Source: Cyanobacteria bacterium UBA9971 (GTDB taxonomy: Bacteria; Cyanobacteriota; Vampirovibrionia; Gastranaerophilales; UBA9971). Taken from it: a stretch of DNA of 17,565 nucleotides. The position numbers and the translations under genes were made by a program. The DNA lies in assembly GCA_003499955.1 (NCBI GenBank), contig DNRP01000128.1, positions 1-17,565 of the forward strand, written 5' to 3'. Shown here piece after piece: positions 1 through 6,570 of this stretch. The notes beneath the pieces were generated by a model. That model searched no databases. It saw only the letters and a program-made list of their open reading frames with translations, and had not been told where the DNA came from. Numbering within the stretch: the stretch's first letter is position 1; every line of letters starts with the position of its first letter.

Positions 1-557
1 ATTTCCATAGCGTTTTTAAGCATTTCTGCTGTGTTTTTCAGTTTATCCATTACCTGTTGGAGTTTTTCATTTAATACGCCGGCTAACTTAGTTAATTGTT
101 GTGTAATTTGAGCTTTTAATTCGGTATAAATATTATTTATAGTTTGAATTGTCTGATTTATTGTTTTTGTCAGAGGCGTTAAAACTTGTGAATTCAAAAG
201 TTTCACAAGCGGCATTATTTTACTGTCAATAAAATTACTTATTGCTTTATAAACGTTGGATTGCTCCAAATATTTTTTCATAGCAAGCAGTGTATCAAGC
301 TTTTTGTCAAATTCTTTTCTCTGATTTGCCGCTAGCATTGCGTTCCAAGCAGGCAGCAAATCCGCCCATGTCAAAAGCCCGAGTTCTTTTGCGGTTGGTT
401 TTAATTTTACAGATGAGCCGCCACCGCCGCCTCCTCCTAAACAAAGAGGACAAGCTCCGCCCGGATTGCCATGAGGACAGCAAATTCCCATCGGTTTGCT
501 TTGAACCTGAATTTTAGATGGTATATAATTTAAACTTTGAGAAGACTGTATTCGCAT
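1..557 (-). CDS. Cobalamin-riboswitch-controlled protein of unknown function, Cys/His motif plus poly-Gly (3' end cut off)
   Basis: I do not recognise this family. The frame is open for 185 codons from an ATG at 555-557 to the window edge, so the C-terminus is missing. An AGGA sits 8 bases upstream of the ATG. There is no signal peptide. Residues 1-24 are polar, followed by CCPHGNPGGACPLC at 26-39 (Cys26, Cys27, His29, Cys36, Cys39), which resembles a metal-binding knuckle. Seven glycines follow at 41-47. From about residue 55 the chain is helical and rich in Lys, Gln, Leu and Asn; residues 120-185 have a long amphipathic, coiled-coil-like pattern. A cobalamin riboswitch lies directly upstream, which suggests a role tied to corrinoid supply or use. 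Metal or corrinoid binding by the Cys/His motif is only a guess. The reading frame is well supported; the function is unknown. Confidence 0.8.
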   Translation of the reverse strand, partial: MRIQSSQSLNYIPSKIQVQSKPMGICCPHGNPGGACPLCLGGGGGGGSSVKLKPTAKELGLLTWADLLPAWNAMLAANQRKEFDKKLDTLLAMKKYLEQSNVYKAISNFIDSKIMPLVKLLNSQVLTPLTKTINQTIQTINNIYTELKAQITQQLTKLAGVLNEKLQQVMDKLKNTAEMLKNAME

Positions 558-589
558 AAAAAAAATCCTAGTGCTCGCTAGTAACTTGT

Positions 590-702
590 AACAAAGAGGT
601 ATTCTGACTAAAGGAAGGATTTTTCAAGAATGCTTCTTGCGGCATCCCCCTTACTACAGTTGCGGCACAGTCACGGATTTTCACCGTGTTTCCCTGTTTG
701 TT
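590..702 (-). ncRNA. Cobalamin riboswitch aptamer
   Basis: Read on the minus strand, this stretch has the conserved blocks of the cobalamin aptamer in order: GGGAA, CGGTGAAAATCCG, CTGTGCCGCAACTGTA and AGTCAGAATACCT. An AACAAA at 697-702 pairs with TTTGTT at 590-595 and would form P1. The peripheral block with CCACTG and GGGAAGG seen in the larger class is not evident, so it may be a compact, class-II-like form. It lies between a promoter (710-738) and the start codon at 557, so it controls the Cys-motif gene. Members of this family usually lower expression when cobalamin binds. The direction of control here is not proven. Confidence 0.93.
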
Positions 703-709
703 GTTTTAA

Positions 710-738
710 ATATTATCATTAGCAAAATTTGTTGTAAA
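710..738 (-). promoter_or_regulatory. Sigma-70-type promoter for the riboswitch transcript
   Basis: On the minus strand, TTTACA (733-738) and TAATAT (710-715) are separated by 17 bases, and TGA directly before the -10 makes it an extended -10. Transcription would start near 703, exactly at the 5' edge of the aptamer. It lies just past the stop of the YhcH-like gene, so the riboswitch gene is transcribed separately. Confidence 0.6.
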
Positions 739-751
739 GAAAATATTGTTT

Positions 752-1201
752 TTACACTTTAATTTTTACAACCGCTTTTTTGATGTATTCGGAAGTTTTA
801 GATTCAATTCCCGGCATGTGAGCATCTTCCGGTGCGAAAATAGTAAAAAATCCTTCTTCAACAGTGACAAAATCCCCTTCGCCATCGAAAAATATAATGT
901 CTTTTTCTTCGTCATATTCTGTTGCTGATTTTAATTTATGGATATTTGTATAGCCCATTTTTTCAGTGCCTTTGATTATGTACTGAATATCAATATACTT
1001 TCTGTGTGCTTCAAATCTGCCTTCTGACAGGGGTTTTGTGTTGTAATCCTGCACAATTACAGAGATATCCTCACCTTCTATTTCATATTTTCCGTTTTGA
1101 AATTCTGACAAATCAGTATTTTCAAGATATTTTAGAGCTGTAGCAATTTTTTCACTCATTCCGTAATATAAAGAAGCATTTTTAAGTTTATCTATAATCA
1201 T
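752..1201 (-). CDS. YhcH/YjgK/YiaL-family (DUF386) cupin-like protein
   Basis: This 149-residue protein matches the usual length (about 150) of the YhcH/YjgK/YiaL family, which includes EbgC, the small subunit of evolved beta-galactosidase, and the sialic-acid-linked YhcH. Family hallmarks are E64-A-H66-R-K-Y-I-D71-I-Q at 64-73, FAPEDAHMPG at 122-131 (Glu125, His128) and the closing KKAVVKI. The His and Glu residues fit the metal-binding pocket of the beta-sandwich. Members are thought to act on sugars, for example as anomerases; the substrate here is unknown and no sugar-catabolic neighbour helps. No signal peptide, so cytoplasmic. AAGGAAA sits just before the ATG. The gene starts 10 bases after the TPR gene stop on the same strand, so the two are probably co-transcribed, with no obvious functional link. 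Confidence 0.88.
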   Translation of the reverse strand: MIIDKLKNASLYYGMSEKIATALKYLENTDLSEFQNGKYEIEGEDISVIVQDYNTKPLSEGRFEAHRKYIDIQYIIKGTEKMGYTNIHKLKSATEYDEEKDIIFFDGEGDFVTVEEGFFTIFAPEDAHMPGIESKTSEYIKKAVVKIKV

Positions 1202-1210
1202 GAAATTTCC

Positions 1211-4171
1211 TTAATTTTCATCACTTGAATTATTTCCTGTATTTTCCATGCTGCTTAATTTACGCTGAATTAGCAAGCTTAAAGTGCCGTTCGGCTTTTT
1301 GACGAGGTAATCTGAAAGCAATTTTTTGGCAGAAGCTACAGCGCCTGTTTTTTCGTAGAACCGAGAAAGCACCACATACAGATAATCATTGTCAGGCAAA
1401 GCAGCAATACCATCTTTCAGGACTTTTATTGAATAACTCGGCATTGAGCGGTCAAAGAAAATCTCTGAAAGATCTATATAGTCCTGAATGGTTGCCGGCT
1501 GGATATTAACAGCTCTTTCAAACTCAACTTTTGCCTTGTTTTTCATATTCAGGCAAATATAACTCTGACTCAGGTTGTAATGATAGACTGACCTGTTGGA
1601 ATTAATTGAAATAGCTTTCTGGAATGAGTTTGTCGCCTCAATATATTTGTCTTTTTTGAGATACAGCAAACCTAAACAGTTATAGGGCTCTGCATTTGAC
1701 TTATTTAGCTGTATGGCATCATTTAATATATCAATAGCCCTGTCAATTTCGTCATTTTGTTCATAAGACTTAGCTAAAGCAAGATAAGCTTTATAATTTG
1801 CAGGATCAAGCTCTATGGTTTTCTGGTAATTTTCAATCGCGTCAAATACGCTTCCTGTGGATTGATAAATGGACGCTAAGTAATAGTAAGAAGTCGCGTT
1901 GTTTTTATTGAGCCTTATCGCTGTTTTTAAATAATTTTCAGCTTCTTTTTTGTTTAATTCGTTGGCATAAATTATCCCGAGGTTTTGGCTCGCCAGATAG
2001 TGGTCATTTTTAAGTTTCAGCACTTCTTTAAAATTATATTTTGCCTGCTCATAATTGCCGGCATTGTAATATGAAAGTCCTCGAGTAAAATAAGCCTGAT
2101 AATATTTAGGGTCTGCCTGTACGGCTTTGTCTAAATAAGCGATTTCATTGATAAAATCTTTTCTCTTTTTATATATCAAAGCCAAATTATAGTAGGATTC
2201 AGGATAATACGGGTCAATTGTCAAGGCTTGCAGGTTATATTGTATAGCCAAATCAAAATTTCCGCGTTTTGCCTCAACATTTGCAAGATTGTTATAAGCT
2301 TTTGCATACATAGGCTTCAATTCAATAGCTTTTTTGAAGAAATTTTCGGCTTTCTGCATATTATCGCGCTTGAAATACTCTATTCCTTTTTCATTATAAT
2401 AATCAGGGGTATATTGCGAATCTTGAGGTTCTGTATTCATAGGTTTTTCGTATTGAATATCTGTTGGTTTAACTTGTTCAAGCTCTTGTGACTGATAATA
2501 CTTCATGTCTTTGCCGAAAACAGAAGAGGTTGAGGTTTCCACAGAAGAAATTTGCTGACTGGAGATATCGATATTTTGAGTTGATTCCTGCGATTTTGTA
2601 ACTTTTGCTTTAATTTTTTCCTGTTTGTTTTCCTTCGTCGAATTGTCATTGCGAGGAAGGCTGAAAGCCTGACGCGGCAATCTATCCATCGTTTTTGACA
2701 GGAGTTGTGATATGGATAGATTCCCACGCTCACTTTGTTCGCTGGGAATGACAACCTCTGGGGATTCCTCATTATTAATCGCCATTTCATTTTCAGAAAT
2801 AATTTTCGGATCTTCAGCAATCATTTTCAGGTTTGGATTAAGCTTGCTAATTTTGTTCGGATTTACATTAACTTTATTTTTAGAAAAATCCTCAGGCGAT
2901 TTAAACGCTAAAGTCGTTTTTTCAGCAGAGTTCAAGTTGCTTGCGATTTCATTCTTAAAAAACAAATATTTTTTATTCATTGACGATAAGGCAAGGGCTT
3001 TATCAATGTACTCATCAGCGTTTCGATACTGCTTCATATCTATAAAACAGCGCGCAATCTTATAATAAGTATAATCATTGTTTAAATTAATGTTTAAAGC
3101 CAGCGTGTAATACTCAAGCGCTGTTTCAGATTCCTGATTATCGTAATGCAAATCAGCTAAATCCAGATAATCAAGCTCCTGAGATTTACCCTGCGAGAAA
3201 TTTTCTGAATTTGTCGGTTTTATTTCCTGTTTTTTCTCTTCAGCAGCAATACTTTTATCAATATTTTGTTTTTTCCCAAAGAGTTTCTTAATTTTAGAAA
3301 TTTTGACAGTATTTGTATTTTCAGGATTTATTATTTCTTCAACATAGGGTTCAAATTTCTTTCCTGCTACGCTTTTTTTTTCTTCAGCAAAAAGCTCTTT
3401 TTTGTATTCCTCGGGAAGCTCAAATCCCTGCATCGGATCTTTTCTATTTATGGACTTATTGACTATTTTTTCCCGCAAATCAATATTCTTATAGTATTTA
3501 TTGCCTATATGCTTGACTACAATATCTTTATAATAAGTATATTTAGGGTTTTGTGGAGTTAATTCTACCGCTCTTGTTATATAAGGCTCTGCCTGAAGAT
3601 AATTTCCCGCATCCATATAACTTTTTGCTATTTTAAAATATGTAAAATCATTATACGGATTTATTTGAAGAGCAAGGTTATAGTATTCAATTGCTGTTTC
3701 AAACTGCTGATTGTCATAATGCATATCCCCGAGGTCAATATAATCGTTTTCCTGTGATTTAACCTTTGAATAAAGCTCGTATTTATCGGAAGCAAGCTCA
3801 TTACTGTGCAGAATTCTGTTTTCCTGCCTGAGTTTATTAATATCTATGCCCTTTGCTTCGAAATTTTGCGGGTTATTGAGCAATTTTACAACCCTGTCAA
3901 ATTCAGATACAGCTTTTTCTGACATGCCGGATTTTTTGTACGCAAGTGCAAGATTATAATGCGCTTCAATATTTTTAGGATTTTTTTGTATTACAAGAAC
4001 AAAATACTTAATTGCCTGCCTGTAGTCATTTTGTTTAAGACAGCTTATGCCTAACTCAAAGTTAATTTTTTCAATATTAATTTCCTCTGCGCTTGAACTT
4101 ATCGAATTTGAAGTTACAATTGCGCAAAGCAAAAATGGGAAAATAAACTTGTTTAAGCCTTTATTGTTCAT
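1211..4171 (-). CDS. Exported TPR-repeat protein
   Basis: A 986-residue protein with an N-terminal signal peptide (hydrophobic 9-20, likely cleavage near 28-29). TPR helices lie at about 35-100. Two similar modules follow at 139-215 and 329-409, each opening with a KSQE-x-DY-[IL]-DL motif and HYDNQ, an internal duplication separated by a Lys/Glu-rich linker. A disordered linker (410-590) leads to a long array of canonical TPRs at about 590-970. Residues 473-510 are encoded by an inserted palindromic repeat. TPR arrays bind other proteins, so a periplasmic or surface scaffold is likely; the partner is unknown. No strong Shine-Dalgarno precedes the ATG at 4171, but the signal peptide supports that start. 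It leads the operon with the YhcH-like gene. Confidence 0.9.
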   Translation of the reverse strand: MNNKGLNKFIFPFLLCAIVTSNSISSSAEEINIEKINFELGISCLKQNDYRQAIKYFVLVIQKNPKNIEAHYNLALAYKKSGMSEKAVSEFDRVVKLLNNPQNFEAKGIDINKLRQENRILHSNELASDKYELYSKVKSQENDYIDLGDMHYDNQQFETAIEYYNLALQINPYNDFTYFKIAKSYMDAGNYLQAEPYITRAVELTPQNPKYTYYKDIVVKHIGNKYYKNIDLREKIVNKSINRKDPMQGFELPEEYKKELFAEEKKSVAGKKFEPYVEEIINPENTNTVKISKIKKLFGKKQNIDKSIAAEEKKQEIKPTNSENFSQGKSQELDYLDLADLHYDNQESETALEYYTLALNINLNNDYTYYKIARCFIDMKQYRNADEYIDKALALSSMNKKYLFFKNEIASNLNSAEKTTLAFKSPEDFSKNKVNVNPNKISKLNPNLKMIAEDPKIISENEMAINNEESPEVVIPSEQSERGNLSISQLLSKTMDRLPRQAFSLPRNDNSTKENKQEKIKAKVTKSQESTQNIDISSQQISSVETSTSSVFGKDMKYYQSQELEQVKPTDIQYEKPMNTEPQDSQYTPDYYNEKGIEYFKRDNMQKAENFFKKAIELKPMYAKAYNNLANVEAKRGNFDLAIQYNLQALTIDPYYPESYYNLALIYKKRKDFINEIAYLDKAVQADPKYYQAYFTRGLSYYNAGNYEQAKYNFKEVLKLKNDHYLASQNLGIIYANELNKKEAENYLKTAIRLNKNNATSYYYLASIYQSTGSVFDAIENYQKTIELDPANYKAYLALAKSYEQNDEIDRAIDILNDAIQLNKSNAEPYNCLGLLYLKKDKYIEATNSFQKAISINSNRSVYHYNLSQSYICLNMKNKAKVEFERAVNIQPATIQDYIDLSEIFFDRSMPSYSIKVLKDGIAALPDNDYLYVVLSRFYEKTGAVASAKKLLSDYLVKKPNGTLSLLIQRKLSSMENTGNNSSDEN
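2644..2753. repeat. REP-like palindromic repeat dimer inserted in frame in the TPR gene
   Basis: About 110 bp with imperfect inverted arms. Both arms end outward in TGTCATT/AATGACA, and inner GGATAGATT / AATCTATCC blocks flank a 26-base centre. Each arm read inward-to-outward follows the unit AGATT-[GC]-CC-[AG]-CG ... AATGACA also found at 4644-4684 and 5946-6025. The TPR reading frame passes through without a stop and encodes residues 473-510, rich in Ser, Arg and Asn and unlike the surrounding linker. Such in-gene palindromic elements are known in other bacteria, best described in Rickettsia. Confidence 0.8.
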
Positions 4172-4319
4172 AATTTTGATGAAAAAACATCCAACATACC
4201 TGAATAATACAATTATACAATTATATTTTACTTATTATAAAAAAATCTAAAAGAATACAACAAATAAATGATTACTATAAATCTAAAACGATATATTCTT
4301 GTCAAGTGATGATGCAGTT

Positions 4320-4348
4320 TTGTATCAGTATGTCGGATTCATTATAAA
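4320..4348 (+). promoter_or_regulatory. Candidate sigma-70-type promoter for the small Cys protein
   Basis: TTGTAT (4320-4325) and TATAAA (4343-4348) are 17 bases apart. A start near 4355 would leave a very short leader of about 14 bases, which makes this tentative. Confidence 0.35.
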
Positions 4349-4368
4349 TATAGGAATGTCAAAGCATT

Positions 4369-4635
4369 ATGATAAATAAAACTTACGCTAAACCACAAAA
4401 ATCTGCTAAAATTAGCTACATTCCATCAAGAGATGTCAACGAAATTTCAAACTCTATAACAAAAAATTGGACGGATCAGGCTATAAGATGCTATCTTAGC
4501 AATAGCAACTGTCTTGATTGTTCAGTTGCAAAAAGCAGTTATTCTTTTGTTTGTCAAATGTCAAGTGTAATAAAGATTTTGCTGGATCAAATAGGTCCTC
4601 CTGAACAAAACAAAATCGATAAAATGGTTTCTTGA
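4369..4635 (+). CDS. Small four-cysteine protein of unknown function
   Basis: An 88-residue protein with no signal peptide or membrane segment. Residues 1-30 are polar and basic. The core carries W34, then Cys41, Cys48, Cys51 and Cys62 (CX6CX2CX10C), followed by QM and a helix ending in the motif LLDQIGPP (70-77). The spacing suggests a small zinc- or iron-sulfur-binding module. I have a weak memory of similar short proteins in anaerobes but cannot name a family. An in-frame TAG at 4351 rules out a start further upstream except for the non-canonical ATT at 4366. The only AGGA (4352-4355) is 13 bases from the ATG, so initiation looks weak. It stands alone between two minus-strand operons. The cysteine pattern and helical tail argue for a real gene. 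Confidence 0.68.
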   Translation: MINKTYAKPQKSAKISYIPSRDVNEISNSITKNWTDQAIRCYLSNSNCLDCSVAKSSYSFVCQMSSVIKILLDQIGPPEQNKIDKMVS

Positions 4636-4643
4636 CAAAAATC

Positions 4644-4684
4644 AGATTGTCACGTTAAGACTAAAGTCCTTCCTGATAATGACA
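4644..4684. repeat. REP-like palindromic unit, single copy
   Basis: A 41-bp unit running from AGATTGTCACGTTAAG to TTCCTGATAATGACA. It aligns with the left arm of the 2644-2753 element read in reverse (AGATTGCCGCGTCAG ... CTTCCTCGCAATGACA). It starts 8 bases after the stop of the small Cys gene and can fold on itself through GACT/AGTC. Confidence 0.6.
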
Positions 4685-4700
4685 TATTTAAAAACAGAAA

Positions 4701-4726
4701 AAAGCCCGATCTCATGGTCGGGCTTT
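4701..4726 (-). terminator. Rho-independent terminator, mainly for ilvC
   Basis: AAAGCCCGA (4701-4709) pairs perfectly with TCGGGCTTT (4718-4726) around an 8-base loop. On the minus strand the stem runs into TTTTTT, an ideal tail for transcripts from ilvC, whose stop is about 94 bases upstream. On the plus strand the tail is A/T-rich but has fewer T's, so it may also stop the small Cys gene. Confidence 0.88.
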
Positions 4727-4819
4727 ATAATATTATATTAAAACAAACAAATTAAATTGCAAATGTTTTTTTAATTTAGATATAAACTTCTTAACAAATG
4801 TTTTTGTAGTTTTAAGTTA

Positions 4820-5854
4820 TTATCTTTCATCGGAACTGATAAGTTGAGCATCTTTTATCCAGCTCATCATACCGCGAAGTTTTCTTCCGACTCTTTCAAT
4901 TTCGTGATCTTTGTCTTCATCCACGAGCATTTTAAGATTTGGCTGACCTTTTTTGTTTTCTTCAATCCATTCTTTTGCAAAATTGCCATTTTGAATTTCT
5001 TCGAGAATTTTTTTCATTTCAGCCTTCGTTTCAGATGTAACAAGTCTTGGTCCGCGGGTTACATCGCCATATCTGGCTGTATCACTTATTGAATATCTCA
5101 TATCACTGATTCCGCCGTAATAAATAAGATCAACAATAAGCTTTAATTCGTGAAGACATTCAAAATATGCCATTTCAGGAGGATACCCTGCTTCAACAAG
5201 AGTTTCAAATCCGGCTTTAATAAGCGCAGAAGTTCCGCCGCAAAGTACAGCTTGTTCTCCAAAAAGATCTGTTTCTGTTTCATCCTTGAAAGTTGTTTCG
5301 ATAACACCGCCTTTTGCGCCGCCATTAAATTTTGCATAAGCGAGAGCAACCTGTAATGTATCACCGGAAGGGTTTTGACCAACAGCTACTAATGTCGGAA
5401 CTCCTCTACCGATTTTGTATTCTGATCTTACAAGGTGTCCCGGTCCTTTTGGCGCGACGATAAATGTGTTTACACCGGCAGGTGGTACAATTTGACCATA
5501 ATGAATACTAAATCCATGCCCGAATCCTAAATATTGTCCATCTCTTAAATGAGGAGCGATATGTTTATCGTAAACTTCTTTATGAACGGTATCAGGAAGC
5601 AAAATCATTAAAACATCAGCCCATTCAACTGCTTCTTCAAATGATAAACATTCAAGACCTGCATTTTTAACTCTGTCACAAGTTTTTGAGCCCTCTCTAA
5701 GAGCAACTTTTACATTTGCTCCTGATTCTTTTAGATTTTGAGCATGGGCGTGTCCCTGACTTCCGAACCCTAAAACAGCTACTTTTTTAGATAAAATAGC
5801 ATTTACATCAATATCGTTGTCATAATAAACTTTTAATTCTGTTGCGTTTGACAT
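4820..5854 (-). CDS. ilvC: Ketol-acid reductoisomerase (NADP+)
   Basis: Catalyses Mg-dependent alkyl migration and NADPH reduction of 2-acetolactate or 2-aceto-2-hydroxybutyrate, the second common step of valine/isoleucine synthesis. The 344 residues fit the short class I enzyme. The dinucleotide-binding loop is [17 protein letters not shown] at 29-45, followed by ALREGSKT (51-58), a loop typical of NADPH use. Other conserved sites are [12 protein letters not shown] (110-121), APKGPGH (134-140) and the metal ligands D191 and E195 in [12 protein letters not shown], with E232 and E236 in [20 protein letters not shown]. All catalytic residues appear present. A strong GGAGGT (5862-5867) lies 7 bases before the ATG. 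It has its own promoter and terminator and no ilvB, ilvN or leu partner in the window. Cytoplasmic. Confidence 0.98.
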   Translation of the reverse strand: MSNATELKVYYDNDIDVNAILSKKVAVLGFGSQGHAHAQNLKESGANVKVALREGSKTCDRVKNAGLECLSFEEAVEWADVLMILLPDTVHKEVYDKHIAPHLRDGQYLGFGHGFSIHYGQIVPPAGVNTFIVAPKGPGHLVRSEYKIGRGVPTLVAVGQNPSGDTLQVALAYAKFNGGAKGGVIETTFKDETETDLFGEQAVLCGGTSALIKAGFETLVEAGYPPEMAYFECLHELKLIVDLIYYGGISDMRYSISDTARYGDVTRGPRLVTSETKAEMKKILEEIQNGNFAKEWIEENKKGQPNLKMLVDEDKDHEIERVGRKLRGMMSWIKDAQLISSDER

Positions 5855-5884
5855 TATAGTTACCTCCAGTATTATTTCAAGTAG

Positions 5885-5913
5885 ATAATAACATCAACAA
5901 AAAACAGACTCAA
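5885..5913 (-). promoter_or_regulatory. Candidate ilvC promoter
   Basis: Minus-strand TTGAGT (5908-5913) and TATTAT (5885-5890) are separated by exactly 17 bases. The start would fall near 5878, leaving a leader of about 24 bases with no room for a T-box or attenuator. The -35 lies inside the terminator hairpin of the upstream operon. Confidence 0.5.
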
Positions 5914-5936
5914 ATAATATTTTGAGTCTGTTTTTT
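5899..5936 (-). terminator. Terminator of the sigma/Spy operon
   Basis: A perfect 16-bp inverted repeat, AAAAAACAGACTCAAA (5899-5914) and its complement (5921-5936), with a 6-base loop. It carries T-runs on both sides, so it can work in either direction. On the minus strand it follows the Spy-like gene. Confidence 0.85.
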
Positions 5937-5945
5937 AAAGGTCTA

Positions 5946-6025
5946 AGATTGCCACGTCAGCACTTTGCTGCCCCCCCTCCTTTTTTGATAATTAATCAAA
6001 AAAGCGGGTACCCTTCGCAATGACA
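5946..6025. repeat. REP-like palindromic unit split by an extra hairpin
   Basis: The outer parts, AGATTGCCACGTCAGCACTT at the left and CCCTTCGCAATGACA at the right, match the unit seen at 4644-4684. About 40 extra bases separate them. The extra part holds a C7 run and a perfect 9-bp hairpin, TTTTTTGAT (5981-5989) with ATCAAAAAA (5995-6003). It sits between the Spy-like stop and the operon terminator. Confidence 0.6.
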
Positions 6026-6030
6026 TTTTT

Positions 6031-6570
6031 TTATTCTTTTTCTTCAAATTTATTTTTGAAGTCGTTTTTATGTTCATTCATATTTTTTTTATGTTCTTCA
6101 TGCATTTTATTAAATTCTTTTTGCTGTTCCGGCGTTAAAATAGCTTGTATTTGTTCAAAATTCGATTTTCTCACAGCCTTTATTTGTTCTCTAATTTTGA
6201 GAGTTTTTGCCTTTTGCGCTTGTATCTCCTGCTGCGAAGCACCTGATTCTTTAAGCTGTTTTAATTTTGTCCTTTCCGTTTTCATATTTTCAAAAAGCGG
6301 TTGGATTTTACATTTTGCGGATTCATGAATAGCTTTCATTTTTTCTTTTTGAGTAGGTGTAAGTTTTAATCTTGCTTCAAATTCAGCTTTTTTTTGCTGC
6401 ATTTTAGCTTTCATTTGTTCTCTTTGTTCCGGTGTAAAATTCTGATGCATTTTACCTTTCATTTCAGGGGAAAACTTATCCGTAGGACAACCTTTTCCTT
6501 CTGCATAAGCAAAATTAGATAGACCTGCCAGTACTGCAACTCCGCAAAGTGTAATAAATAATTTTTTCAT
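6031..6570 (-). CDS. Spy/CpxP-like periplasmic LTXXQ protein
   Basis: A 179-residue secreted protein. The signal peptide (1-23, cleavage after AYA) leads to a highly charged, all-helical mature chain. Two LTPxQ motifs, LTPTQKEKMKAI at 70-81 and LTPEQQKEFNKM at 145-156, are the signature of the Spy/CpxP/CnrX superfamily of periplasmic chaperones and metal or stress sensors. Two cysteines (28 and 87) and a His/Met/Glu/Lys-rich C-terminus (156-179) could bind metal; this is a guess. The ATG overlaps the stop of the ECF sigma gene in ATGA, so translation is coupled. This context suggests either a target of the sigma factor that protects the envelope or a sensor that tunes the anti-sigma factor, as CnrX does in Cupriavidus. 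A REP-like unit and a strong terminator follow. Confidence 0.88.
   Translation of the reverse strand: MKKLFITLCGVAVLAGLSNFAYAEGKGCPTDKFSPEMKGKMHQNFTPEQREQMKAKMQQKKAEFEARLKLTPTQKEKMKAIHESAKCKIQPLFENMKTERTKLKQLKESGASQQEIQAQKAKTLKIREQIKAVRKSNFEQIQAILTPEQQKEFNKMHEEHKKNMNEHKNDFKNKFEEKE

Noticed and set aside
290..517. 75-codon plus-strand frame
   Set aside because: It runs antisense to the Cys-motif gene, whose frame, start and riboswitch are well supported. It has no ribosome binding site.
2503..2820. 105-codon minus-strand frame within the TPR gene
   Set aside because: It overlaps the TPR reading frame in another phase and covers the palindromic insert. Its composition and lack of start signals mark it as a shadow.
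5143..5382. 79-codon frame inside ilvC
   Set aside because: Alternative phase of a strongly conserved gene with no start signal.
5855..5884. T-box or leader-peptide attenuator before ilvC
   Set aside because: The likely leader is under 30 bases and contains only the Shine-Dalgarno.
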